Of a stretch of 64,000 bases of DNA, positions 52,470-60,536 are shown piece by piece (position 1 is the stretch's first letter; every line of letters starts with the position of its first letter). The notes below the pieces were generated by a model. It worked only from the letters and a program-made list of their open reading frames with translations. It did not search any database and was not told where the DNA came from. The DNA comes from Amycolatopsis sp. NBC_01480 (GTDB lineage Bacteria; Actinomycetota; Actinomycetes; Mycobacteriales; Pseudonocardiaceae): assembly GCF_036227205.1 (NCBI RefSeq), contig NZ_CP109442.1, positions 2,108,001-2,172,000 on the forward strand. The letters are read 5' to 3'. A program made the position numbers and the translations under genes.

Positions 52470-53867
52470 GTGACGACACGGGTACTCGGCACGGATCGTG
52501 TGGAACATCGGCGGCAAGGGACGGCGCGGGTGCTCGGCATCGAGCTGCGCCGGTCGACCGCGCCGGTGGCCGGCGCGCTGGCACTGGTGCTGGGGCTTGT
52601 CTCGGTGCTGTACCTGCTGAGCGGCATGGAGCCCGCGTTTGGGCAATGGACCACCTTCACCGGCCTGCTGCGCGACACCCTGGAATTCCTCTGCCCGGTG
52701 GCTCTGGGCGCCGGGGCCTGGCAGGGACGGCGGGAAGGCCGGCCCGAGGTGGCCGAGCTGATCACGACCACCGCGCGGCCCGCTTGGCGGCGCGCGCTGC
52801 CGGTCGCCGGCGCGCTCGCGATCACCCTGACACTCGCGTACCTGCTCGTGTTCGCCTACGGCGCGGTCCAGGTCGCGGGCAACACCTCGTACCAGCACCT
52901 CGGCTGGTTGCCGCTGCTACTCGTCGGCGAGCTGTCGCTGCTCGCGGCCGCGTGGCTAGGCCTGGGCATCGGCACCGTGTTGCCTTCGGTATACACCACG
53001 CCGATCCTCATCGTCCTGAGCTTGGCCGTGCTGCGGGTCCTGGCGTTCGCGGTCACCGGGAAGTCTTCGCTGCTGGGCCCCGGGACGCACTTGCGCAGCC
53101 AGATGCTGACCATCGCGCCGCAGGTCACTCTCGGCCAGGCGTTCTGGTTCACCGGGCTGGCCGTGGGCGGCCTGGTGCTGGTGATGGTCCCCGGACGCCG
53201 CCGTTACCTGGCGTTGCTGGCGATCGGCGCCGGGCTCGCGGTGGCGCTGCCGCTGTTCCCGGCCACCCGGGACGAGGCCAGCGTCATCGACGCGGAAGCC
53301 GCCGCACCGGTCTGCACCACGGACGCGCCGCGCGTCTGCGTCGCCAAGGCCCACGCCGATGCGCTGGACGACATCACCGGCCCCGCCCGGGACGCGCTGC
53401 ACCGGCTGGCGCCGCTGGCCTCCGCGCCGGCCTCGGTCTCGGAAATCACGGTGAGCCCCTACGACAACAGCCCGAAGCCCCAGCCGTCCGGGGTGGTCTC
53501 GTTCGACCTGTACAGCGCCGACCTGGACGACCAGTCTCAGCCGAAGGTGCCCGCGGAAGAGCTGGAAACCCGGATGCTGGAGGGCGCCGGGACGACGTGG
53601 TGCACCGTGCTGCCCCCGGAGGAGCAGCGGGACCGGGAAGCCATGGAGCGGCTGGACCGCGAGTACTCCGCGCGGGAGCTGTCGGCCTCGATGCTGCTCG
53701 GCAAACCGGTGGGGACCTTCGACTCCGAGGCGGCCCCGTTCTGGCCCGTGCTGCACGCGCTCCCGGCCGCGGAACAACAGCGACGGCTCAGCGCCCTGCG
53801 TCAGGCCCTCCTGTCCTGCCAGGGTGACCCGCTGGCCATCCTCACCCAGGGTCTGGCGCCGCAGTGA
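52470..53867 (+). CDS. Membrane protein with C-terminal extracytoplasmic domain
   Basis: GTG at 52470 gives 465 residues. About six to seven helices fill residues 30-270 (for example VAGALALVLGLVSVLYLLSG, LPLLLVGELSLLAAAWLGLG), resembling the ABC-2 permease layout. Then about 190 residues follow with three cysteines (VCTTDAPRVCVA and LLSCQGD), presumably outside. No ATPase gene is adjacent. I do not recognise the family; an orphan permease-like or envelope protein is the best description. Confidence 0.7.
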   Translation: MTTRVLGTDRVEHRRQGTARVLGIELRRSTAPVAGALALVLGLVSVLYLLSGMEPAFGQWTTFTGLLRDTLEFLCPVALGAGAWQGRREGRPEVAELITTTARPAWRRALPVAGALAITLTLAYLLVFAYGAVQVAGNTSYQHLGWLPLLLVGELSLLAAAWLGLGIGTVLPSVYTTPILIVLSLAVLRVLAFAVTGKSSLLGPGTHLRSQMLTIAPQVTLGQAFWFTGLAVGGLVLVMVPGRRRYLALLAIGAGLAVALPLFPATRDEASVIDAEAAAPVCTTDAPRVCVAKAHADALDDITGPARDALHRLAPLASAPASVSEITVSPYDNSPKPQPSGVVSFDLYSADLDDQSQPKVPAEELETRMLEGAGTTWCTVLPPEEQRDREAMERLDREYSARELSASMLLGKPVGTFDSEAAPFWPVLHALPAAEQQRRLSALRQALLSCQGDPLAILTQGLAPQ

Positions 53868-53970
53868 CGTTCGGGCAGAGATCGTTGCGGCGGTTGAAGT
53901 CCGGTGACCGTCGGTGGCAGCGTCGGACTCGCACTGGCCGGCCCGGAACTCACCCAAGGAGCGTTCACGA

Positions 53971-54222
53971 ATGAGTATCTCGCGCAAGGCGGGGGCGACC
54001 GGTCTCCTCGTCGCCGTCTCCACGGCCGTCGCGATCGCGGCCGCCGGTACCGCCAACGCCGGCGCCGGCCCGCCGCAGATCTACGGCTCGTACGGCGACT
54101 GCATGGCAGCGGGCAACACGCTGGCGCAGCAGGGTGAGGCGCACGGCTTCCACTGCGTGGACATCGGCGCGGCCCCAGTCGGCGTCCCGTCCTCGCAGTG
54201 GAAGCTGGTCATCGACTTCTGA
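53971..54222 (+). CDS. Small secreted protein with signal peptide
   Basis: ATG at 53971, nine bases after AAGGAG, encodes 83 residues. Residues 1-30 form a signal peptide (RKAGATGLLVAVSTAVAIAA then AGTANA for cleavage), leaving a mature protein of about 53 residues with a Cys pair (YGDCMAAGN and GFHCVDI) that could form one disulfide. Similar small secreted proteins are common in streptomycete-like actinobacteria. Function unknown. Confidence 0.75.
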   Translation: MSISRKAGATGLLVAVSTAVAIAAAGTANAGAGPPQIYGSYGDCMAAGNTLAQQGEAHGFHCVDIGAAPVGVPSSQWKLVIDF

Positions 54223-54276
54223 TCTCCGGCTGCTCCGTCCAGAACGCCCGTACCGCGGTTCTGGACGGAGCAGTTT

Positions 54277-54711
54277 TCACTTGGCCGCCAAGGATTCCAG
54301 GGCCGCCGCGGTCTCCAGCGAGATCAGCCGCGAGTTCTGCAGCGCCGCGACCTGCCAGCGGTCGTCCTGCCACACCATGGCGTACAGCTGCAGGAAGGAC
54401 CGGTGCGCCGGCGGCTCCTGCTCACCTGGCATCAGCATGGCCATCCGGTGGTGCACCACACCCCATCCCGGCCGGACGATCCGCGCGAACTTCACCTCGC
54501 CGCGCACCAGCCGGGTGCCCTTCAGCACCGTGTCGAACAGGGGCCGGTGGAACGCGATCAGCTCGTCGCGTCCTTTGTGGATGGATCCCTCGAAGTCGAC
54601 CAGCTCGCCGTCGTCCGTGAAATCGGCCAGGAACGCGGCCGCGTCACCGGCGTTCCAGCCCTCGTTCATCCGGCCCGGAATGGCGCTCATCGACTCGGCC
54701 GACTGTTCCAT
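54277..54711 (-). CDS. SnoaL-like/SgcJ-type protein (NTF2 fold)
   Basis: ATG at 54711 after AAAGGTGATCGC gives 144 residues with the SnoaL/SgcJ pattern MNEGWNAGDAAAFLADFTDD, then FEGSIHKGRDELIAFHRPLF and a beta-rich C-terminus ending WQVAALQNSR. Such proteins form a hydrophobic pocket and act as small isomerases or hydroxylase-like factors in varied pathways. It is adjacent (4-bp gap) to an AraC-type regulator on the same strand, its probable controller. Confidence 0.82.
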   Translation of the reverse strand: MEQSAESMSAIPGRMNEGWNAGDAAAFLADFTDDGELVDFEGSIHKGRDELIAFHRPLFDTVLKGTRLVRGEVKFARIVRPGWGVVHHRMAMLMPGEQEPPAHRSFLQLYAMVWQDDRWQVAALQNSRLISLETAAALESLAAK

Positions 54712-54715
54712 GCGA

Positions 54716-55675
54716 TCACCTTTCTCCGCTGTGACCGCCATCCTCGCCGGACCGCGCGCCCGGCGCCTTGATCATCCGCGCACGGTTGCTGGACGTCAGT
54801 GCCGCGGCGTTGTACCCGTAGGTCGCCTTGAATAGCCGGCTGAAGTGCGCCGGATCGGCGAATCCCCATCGGGCGGCGACGGCCGCGACCGTGCGGTCGC
54901 TGCCGGCCAGGTCCGCCCGGCAGCGCTCCAGGCGGCGCCGCCGGATCAGCGCCGCCACCGTCAGCGGCTGGTCCTCGAAGAGCTTGTGCAGGCGGCGCAC
55001 GGAAAGGTGGTGCGCCGCGGCGACCTTCGCCGGGGTCAGGTCCCGATCGGACAGTCGCGCTTCGATGAAGCCGACGATCCGATGGCGCAGCGCCTCGTCG
55101 GGGGCCGGGCGCGCCTCGCCCAGCTGAGCCGACAGCGCCACCGCGATCAGCTCGATCACCGCGGCCGCCGACCGGTCCGCCTCGTCGGCCCGGAACCCGG
55201 CCAGCGACCGCGCCATCTCCCGCGCGAGCGAGGACACCAGCGCCCCGGGGCCGCGGTCGCCGCGGATCCGCACCCCAGCGAGCCTCGCCGCGTCGTTCGG
55301 CCCGAGCCGCAACGCCGGCCGGGGCACCAGCATGGTCACGCTGGTGGTCTCGGAAGTGGCGAACCGCACCGGCCGCACCGGGTCGATCAGGACCAGGTCG
55401 CCGGGTTCCAGCACGGCGATGTGGCCGCCCTGCTCGGCCCGCACCCGTCCCCGCGTGACCAGCTCTATCTGCCAGGATTCGCTGTCGGCCTCGCGCGCGG
55501 ACCGCGCGTCCCGGAAGCACTCACCCGCTGGGGAGACCAGTTCGGCCAGTCGCAACGGCCCCAGCTCACCGGTCACCAGGCCGGCGCGGAAGCCGTCGCC
55601 GACCTGCCGGCGGCCGCGCAGGGGCGGCAGGCCGCTCGCCGCGAACGCCTCCAGGAATGCCTCGGCACCAGTCAT
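54716..55675 (-). CDS. AraC-family regulator (AraC/XylS, cupin-like N-domain)
   Basis: The 319-residue protein has an AraC-binding-domain-2-like N-terminus (ESWQIELVTRGRVRAEQGGH, LEPGDLVLIDPVRPVRFATS) and a double-HTH C-terminus with LTPAKVAAAHHLSVRRLHKLF and VAAVAARWGFADPAHFSRLF plus KATYGYNA. It probably activates the SnoaL-like gene immediately downstream. The inducer is unknown. Confidence 0.9.
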   Translation of the reverse strand: MTGAEAFLEAFAASGLPPLRGRRQVGDGFRAGLVTGELGPLRLAELVSPAGECFRDARSAREADSESWQIELVTRGRVRAEQGGHIAVLEPGDLVLIDPVRPVRFATSETTSVTMLVPRPALRLGPNDAARLAGVRIRGDRGPGALVSSLAREMARSLAGFRADEADRSAAAVIELIAVALSAQLGEARPAPDEALRHRIVGFIEARLSDRDLTPAKVAAAHHLSVRRLHKLFEDQPLTVAALIRRRRLERCRADLAGSDRTVAAVAARWGFADPAHFSRLFKATYGYNAAALTSSNRARMIKAPGARSGEDGGHSGER

Positions 55676-55719
55676 GACCCGACGTTACCCGCCGGTCCGC
55701 CCGTTGCCCGTCACGCTGT

Positions 55720-56031
55720 TCATCGGCTAGTCGAGGTGTCCGGCTGCCCGGAGACGAACCCGGCCAGCGCGAGCAGCCACTGCCAGAGCGCGCTGGTCGA
55801 GGTCTCCGCGCGCTCGCCGAGGTTGTAGACCGGGCCGCTGCCGGCGAGGATCTGCTCGACGGCGCGGGTGAAGATCAGCCCGTCGTCACAGATCCAGCGG
55901 GTCAGGTAGCCGAGGATCGCGATGAGCACGACCGCGACCACGGTGATGACCCGATTCCAGTGCCGGCTCGCCGTTTCCGGCCCGTGGGACGGAATTTCGA
56001 CGACCGGCGCCGGGGGTGCGTAAACAGCCAT
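55720..56031 (-). pseudogene. Truncated AftB-like arabinosyltransferase fragment
   Basis: The 103-residue frame has one membrane helix (VITVVAVVLIAILGYLTRW) followed by ICDDGLIFTRAVEQILAGSG and YNLGERAETSTSALWQWLLAL. This combination matches the start of mycobacterial AftB-type membrane arabinosyltransferases, which are about 600 residues with many helices. Sequence stops abruptly after AGFVSGQPDTSTSR. It is either a remnant or a short relative; there is no downstream continuation in the window. Confidence 0.5.
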
Positions 56032-56197
56032 GAGAGAACTCGTCCTCGCGCAATAAGGTGGCGAATTCCGACCGATTCCCGGGTACGGGAGAAGGGGTCG
56101 TCAGTGGTTCAGGATGAGTTCCATCGTGGCAGCGCGGGTTCCGGGTCCCGTCATGATCACGTCCGGGTTCTGTGACAAAAACGGTTCCGGGCAAACA

Positions 56198-56232
56198 AAA
56201 AGCGGGCACGGCCACCGGCCGCACCCGCTTTT
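56198..56232 (-). terminator. Strong terminator of the FAAL-ACP-T7 operon
   Basis: AAAAGCGGG (56198-56206) pairs with CCCGCTTTT (56224-56232), with an inner GGCC/GGCC stem. On the minus strand it is followed by TTTTTGTTTG. It lies 13 bp after the last gene of the operon. Confidence 0.85.
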
Positions 56233-56244
56233 CGAGCCTTCAGC

Positions 56245-56730
56245 TCAACCGCGCCAGCGGTTGTTCAGGAAAGCGTCGTCCTCGTCGTCGATCTCCTCCG
56301 TGCTCATCCGGCGCCGGCCGCCCGGCGCGGGCCGCGCCGGCGGGGCCGCCGGAACCGGGGGCGCCGGCGGAGGGGGCGGAGTCGGGGCCGGGGGCGCCGG
56401 CGGAACCGGCTCCGCCGCGTGACGGCCGGTCCTCGGCGGGGTGGGCACGATGTCCTCGATGCCCTGGGAGCCGTTCTCGGCCTGGTGCCCCTCGGGCTCG
56501 AAGTCGAATTCCGACACCCCCTGCGGCTTCGGACGGCCCTTCTCGTCCTCCCGCTTGCCCAGCTCGCGGCGGTGCATGACGTAGCGTTCGGCGGCCTTCG
56601 CCTGCTTGGTCATGAACTCGTGCGCGCGGGCCTTGATCTCCTCGCCGCGCTGCTCGGTCAGCGTCCGGCGATCGCTCTGCTCCCGGACGAGGGCGTCCAT
56701 CCGGGCCTGCATCGCGTTCACGTCGTCCAT
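56245..56730 (-). CDS. Coiled-coil and Pro-rich hypothetical protein
   Basis: ATG at 56730 starts 161 residues. The first 75 or so are helical and highly charged (MQARMDALVREQSDRRTLTE, KAAERYVMHRRELGKRED), probably a coiled coil. Next comes a Pro/Ala-only stretch (PPAPPAPTPPPPPAPPVPAA) and an acidic tail ending DEDDAFLNNRWRG. No domain is recognised. It follows the giant WXG-like gene with a 7-bp gap, so it is probably a partner or chaperone of that secreted protein. Confidence 0.72.
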   Translation of the reverse strand: MDDVNAMQARMDALVREQSDRRTLTEQRGEEIKARAHEFMTKQAKAAERYVMHRRELGKREDEKGRPKPQGVSEFDFEPEGHQAENGSQGIEDIVPTPPRTGRHAAEPVPPAPPAPTPPPPPAPPVPAAPPARPAPGGRRRMSTEEIDDEDDAFLNNRWRG

Positions 56731-56737
56731 GCCTGGC

Positions 56738-59700
56738 CTACCTCCTCGTCCGGAACGTCGGCGACAAATCGTCGTCGTCGTCGAGCGAACCGGTGATCCG
56801 CTGGGACGGCTCGGGACCCGCGTCGAACAGGACGCCGCCGTCCACATTGTAGGCCCGGGAGCCGCGTTCGTGGTCGCCACCGCCGCCGGCACCACCGCCG
56901 CCGCCCATGGCGCCCATGCCGCCCATCATCCCGCCGCCCGACTGGCCGGGGGCCCCGGCCGGCGTCGCGGACTGGCCCTGCTGCGCCGGGTAAGTGTCCG
57001 CGCCGCTGTGCTGCGGCACCCCTTCGTGGCTCGCCCCGGTCATCGAGGGCGCGCCCAGCGACTGCCCGGACGCGGCGTCGGCGAGGTGCGCCGGGACGCC
57101 CGGTACCCCCGCCCCGCCGGCGTGGCTGGGCGGCGTGCCCCCGTCCGGCATGCCCGCGGGGACGGCCGAACCCGAGTCGCCCACGTGCTGCGCGGGAACC
57201 GAGGTGCCGTCGACGGGCAGCGGGGCCGAATCCGGCGTGGTCCCGGGCGGCATCTGCGTGCCGTCGACCGCGTGCAGCGGCGCCGAATCCGGCGACATCT
57301 GCGTGCCGTCGACCGGCTGCAGCGGCTGGCCCGTGGTGCCGTTGGGCATCTCCGGGCCGTGGTCGATGATCGGCTGGCCCGTGGTGCCGCTCGGCATCTC
57401 CGGGCCATGGTCGATGATCGGCTGCTTGTCGGTGGTGCTGCTCGGCATCTCCGGACCGTGGTCGCTGATCGGCGGCGCCGGGTGCCCGCTGCTGCCGGGC
57501 GCGTCCTTCTCCCCGAGGGTGTAGGTGGACGGGTGGCCGGTGCCGTCGTCGACGGTCACCTTGGTCGGGCCGTCCGGGCCGTCCGGGCGCTCCGCGGTGA
57601 TCTTGACGTCGCCGTCCTGGATGTGGATCTTGCCGTCCGGGCCCGGGTGGTACACGCGCCCGGAACCCGAGCCGTCGCCGCCGCCGGCCGGGCCGGTGCC
57701 GCCGTCGTGGCCGGTGCCGCCCTTGCCGTCGTCGGACCAGTCGAGCTTGAAGTCCTTCGGGTCGCCGTGGCCTTCGCCGACCTTGATGTCCATCTGGCCG
57801 TCTTTGCCCGGCTCGGTCATCTCGAAGGTCTTGCCGTTCTGCTCGACCTTCAGCGTCTCCTGCGGGTCGGCCTTCCCGTCGCCGCCGGGCGCGTTCGGGT
57901 CCGAACCGCCGCCGCCGGCACCGCCGCCGCCGTGGCCGCTCGGGTCCGAACCGCTGCCGCCGTGGCCGTCGGGTGAGTTCGGGTCGCTGCCGTTGCCGCC
58001 GCCGGGGCCACCGGGGCCGATTTCACTCGGGGGCAGGTTCAGGTCCGGCATCTTCGGCGTGCCGCCGCCGCTGCCGCCCGAATCGCCGCCCGAACCGGAG
58101 CCGCCGCCCGAACCCGAGCCGCCACCCGTGTCGCCCGGGGGCAGGTTCAAGTCCGGCACCTTCGGCGTGCCGGAGCCGCCGCCCGGGGAGCCCTGCGGCA
58201 GGTCTGTGTTCGGAATCGGCGGCACGTCCCCGCCGCCACCGCCCGAGCCCGAACCGGAGCCGCCGCCCGAACCCGAGCCGCCACCGGAGTCACCTGGGGG
58301 CAGGTTCAAGTCCGGCATCTTCGGTGCGCCACCGCCGGAACCCGAGCCACCGCCCGAACCGCCACCCGGGGAGCCCTGCGGCAGGTCCGTGTTCGGGATC
58401 GGCGGCATGTTCGCGCCGCCACCGCCGGAACCCGAACCGCCACCGGAACCGGAGCCGCCGCCCGAGCCACCACCGTCGCCGCCCGGGGGCAGGTTCACGT
58501 CCGGCACGTTCGGCGTGCCGCCACCGCTGCCGGAGCCACCGCCACTGCCGGAGCCCCCGCCGCCCGGGGAACCCTGCGGTACGTCCGTGTTCGGGATCGG
58601 CGGCGGGTTCCCGCCACCGCCACCCGAGCCCGAGCCGCCGCCGGAACCGGAACCGCCGCCCGAGCCCGAGCCACCGCCGGAGCCGCCACCTGAGCCGGAG
58701 CCACCGCCAGAACCCGAGCCACCACCGGAACCCGAGCCACCGCCCGAACCCGAACCGCCACCGGAGCCACCGCCCGAACCGCCCGAACCGGAGCCGCCCG
58801 AGCCGGAGCCGTCGGTCCCGGTGCCGAACTCGTTCTTGACCTTGCCCATGACCTTGTCGAGCTCGTCATAGGCCTGGTCGACCAGGTCCTTGGTGTCCTT
58901 GCAGTTCTTGACGAATCCCTGGAACAGCCGGTCCCACATGTCCGGGATGAAGTAGTTGGTGATCCACTGCTTGGCGAGCTTCTCGCCCTCGGCCTTCATG
59001 TCGCTCTTGTCGCAGCAGCCCCGGTCGTTGAGCGTCGCCACCAGGTTGGTGCCGAAGTTCATGTCCAGGAAGCCGGCGATCGCGGTGAGGTCGTCGTCGC
59101 TGGCGGCCGAGCCGTTCGCCACGTTCACGATCCGCTGGGCCATGGTGAAGTCGGCCTTGGCCACGTACTCGGTGTACGCCTGGTTGACCGCGTCGGCCTT
59201 GCCCTTGCACAGGGTGAACACCGTGGTCGCCGCGGCGATGGTGGCCTTGGCCGCGCCGTCGAGCGTCTGGTGCAGCTTGGTCGCCTTGGGCCCGATGTCG
59301 TCGTTGTAGTGGTCCCACGCCGCGTCGGCGCCCTTGCCCTTCCAGTCCTGCTGCAGGGTGGTCAGGGCGGTGGTGGTGTCCTTGGCGGTCTTGTCGACGC
59401 TGTCCGCGCCGGTCTGGAAGTGCGCGGCGTCGTCCATGAAGTTCTTGAACGAGATCCCGCGCTGCTCGTCGAACGGGACGTGGATGTCCTTGTCCATGTC
59501 GATCGCGTGGGTGTTGCCGCGGCAGTCGTCCGGGAATTTCGCGATCAGCGAGCCGAAGGTCTCGAACAGCTTGAGCGCGGGCACGGCCGTGTCGAACACC
59601 TCGTCCGAGGTCTTCGTGCCGCCGCCGTCGGACGTGGGCGGCTGCTTGCCGCCGAGGTCGTTCTTGCCGTCGTCGACCGCTTTCTTCTGCATGTCTTCGT

Positions 59701-59932
59701 TGTATGCAGCCTGATCGCCCGCGCCTTTGGCGTCGTTGTAGGCGTCGTCGGTGCTTTTGTAGTCGGCGGAGAAGGCGCCGTTCGGCAGATAGGCCTTCTG
59801 GTACTTGTCCGACTCGTCCTGCGGAATCGAGACGCCGTCCATGATGGCGCTGGCGAGCAACGTTTTCTTGTCGTCGCTCGGCACGGCCGGATCGTCGAGG
59901 ACCTTCTTGATCTCATCCCACGACTTGGCCAT
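56738..59932 (-). CDS. 1064-residue WXG-like protein with Gly/Ser and Pro repeat arms
   Basis: Residues 1-365 are helical and include LTTLQQDWKGKGADAAWDHY at about 190-210, a WxG hairpin like ESX/PPE-type substrates. Residues about 370-650 are GGGSGSGGGSGS filler carrying alternating motifs PPIPNTDLPQGSPGG (three copies) and KMPDLNLPPG-like (four). Residues about 690-830 look folded (TLKVEQNGKTFEMTEPGKDG; PTKVTVDDGTGHPSTYTLGE). The C-terminus repeats IIDHGPEMPSGTTGQP (three forms) and VDGTQMPP units and ends in an acidic tail DDDDDLSPTFRTRR. The ATG overlaps the EspC-like gene stop (ATGA). It is a probable type VII-secreted surface protein; function unknown. Confidence 0.8.
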   Translation of the reverse strand: MAKSWDEIKKVLDDPAVPSDDKKTLLASAIMDGVSIPQDESDKYQKAYLPNGAFSADYKSTDDAYNDAKGAGDQAAYNEDMQKKAVDDGKNDLGGKQPPTSDGGGTKTSDEVFDTAVPALKLFETFGSLIAKFPDDCRGNTHAIDMDKDIHVPFDEQRGISFKNFMDDAAHFQTGADSVDKTAKDTTTALTTLQQDWKGKGADAAWDHYNDDIGPKATKLHQTLDGAAKATIAAATTVFTLCKGKADAVNQAYTEYVAKADFTMAQRIVNVANGSAASDDDLTAIAGFLDMNFGTNLVATLNDRGCCDKSDMKAEGEKLAKQWITNYFIPDMWDRLFQGFVKNCKDTKDLVDQAYDELDKVMGKVKNEFGTGTDGSGSGGSGSGGSGGGSGGGSGSGGGSGSGGGSGSGGGSGSGGGSGGGSGSGGGSGSGGGSGSGGGGGNPPPIPNTDVPQGSPGGGGSGSGGGSGSGGGTPNVPDVNLPPGGDGGGSGGGSGSGGGSGSGGGGANMPPIPNTDLPQGSPGGGSGGGSGSGGGAPKMPDLNLPPGDSGGGSGSGGGSGSGSGGGGGDVPPIPNTDLPQGSPGGGSGTPKVPDLNLPPGDTGGGSGSGGGSGSGGDSGGSGGGTPKMPDLNLPPSEIGPGGPGGGNGSDPNSPDGHGGSGSDPSGHGGGGAGGGGSDPNAPGGDGKADPQETLKVEQNGKTFEMTEPGKDGQMDIKVGEGHGDPKDFKLDWSDDGKGGTGHDGGTGPAGGGDGSGSGRVYHPGPDGKIHIQDGDVKITAERPDGPDGPTKVTVDDGTGHPSTYTLGEKDAPGSSGHPAPPISDHGPEMPSSTTDKQPIIDHGPEMPSGTTGQPIIDHGPEMPNGTTGQPLQPVDGTQMSPDSAPLHAVDGTQMPPGTTPDSAPLPVDGTSVPAQHVGDSGSAVPAGMPDGGTPPSHAGGAGVPGVPAHLADAASGQSLGAPSMTGASHEGVPQHSGADTYPAQQGQSATPAGAPGQSGGGMMGGMGAMGGGGGAGGGGDHERGSRAYNVDGGVLFDAGPEPSQRITGSLDDDDDLSPTFRTRR

Positions 59933-60252
59933 CAGAGGTTACCCCCAGCACCGTAGATCTGGCCGTACTGATCGTCTTCGTTGCCGGCGTACTGCGACCC
60001 GGCCTGCTCGAGGCTCGAGCCGAACGTGGTGAGTGTGCCGTTGTAGCCGTTGACCGAGTCCGACAATGCCTTGGCCCCGTCCAGGTACTTCTGCGCGTGA
60101 TCCCCGTGCGCCTTGCCGAAGCCGTCCTTGGTGACCTCGGTGGTCGCCAGGTCCGGGTTGGCGTCGAGCAGGTCCTTGCCCAGCTGGGTGACCTTCTTCG
60201 ACGCTGTCGCTATCGCCTCGGTGGACGCGGTGTAGCCCCCGCTGCCGCTCAT
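59932..60252 (-). CDS. EspC-like type VII secretion target
   Basis: The 106-residue all-helical protein (TEAIATASKKVTQLGKDLLD ... AKALSDSVNGYNGTLTTFGS, then a Tyr/Gln/Gly-rich tail) fits the EspC/WXG100-type small substrates that form helical hairpins with a larger partner. It is coupled (ATGA) to the giant WXG-like gene, the usual order for a heterodimeric secretion pair. No ESX machinery genes are in the window. Confidence 0.75.
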   Translation of the reverse strand: MSGSGGYTASTEAIATASKKVTQLGKDLLDANPDLATTEVTKDGFGKAHGDHAQKYLDGAKALSDSVNGYNGTLTTFGSSLEQAGSQYAGNEDDQYGQIYGAGGNL

Positions 60253-60266
60253 GTGCGCTTCTCTCC

Positions 60267-60536
60267 CTAGCTGGCCCGGCCGGTGCCGGTGCGTTCGTTC
60301 AAGGCTTCGGCGAGTACCTCGGCCACGGCCGCGATGTCCGTGAACCGGTCAAGCTGATCGAGGTCGATCGTGACATCGTGGTGGACTTCCAGCGCTGCGA
60401 GCAGCCGTACCCGGCCCTTGGAGTCGATGCCCAGCTCTTCGAGCGGGCTGTCCTGCGACACCAGTCCCGGGTCGAGCCGGAAGGTGTCGACCACGACCTT
60501 CGCGACCTCGGCGCAGAGATCATCCACGACCGTCAC
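60267..60536 (-). CDS. Acyl carrier protein
   Basis: The 89-residue protein has the phosphopantetheine site in LEELGIDSKGRVRLLAALE, with DSK in place of the usual DSL, and the four-helix ACP pattern. It overlaps the acyl-AMP ligase gene by 17 bases, so the two are co-translated. The ligase is expected to load an acyl chain onto this serine. It is followed 14 bp later by the EspC-like gene. Confidence 0.88.
   Translation of the reverse strand: MTVVDDLCAEVAKVVVDTFRLDPGLVSQDSPLEELGIDSKGRVRLLAALEVHHDVTIDLDQLDRFTDIAAVAEVLAEALNERTGTGRAS

Noticed and set aside
57525..58871. Long plus-strand frame of about 448 codons, Pro/Glu-rich, opposite the WXG-like gene
   Set aside because: It is the exact antisense of Gly/Ser repeat codons; it has no ribosome site or domain, and the minus-strand gene fits an operon.
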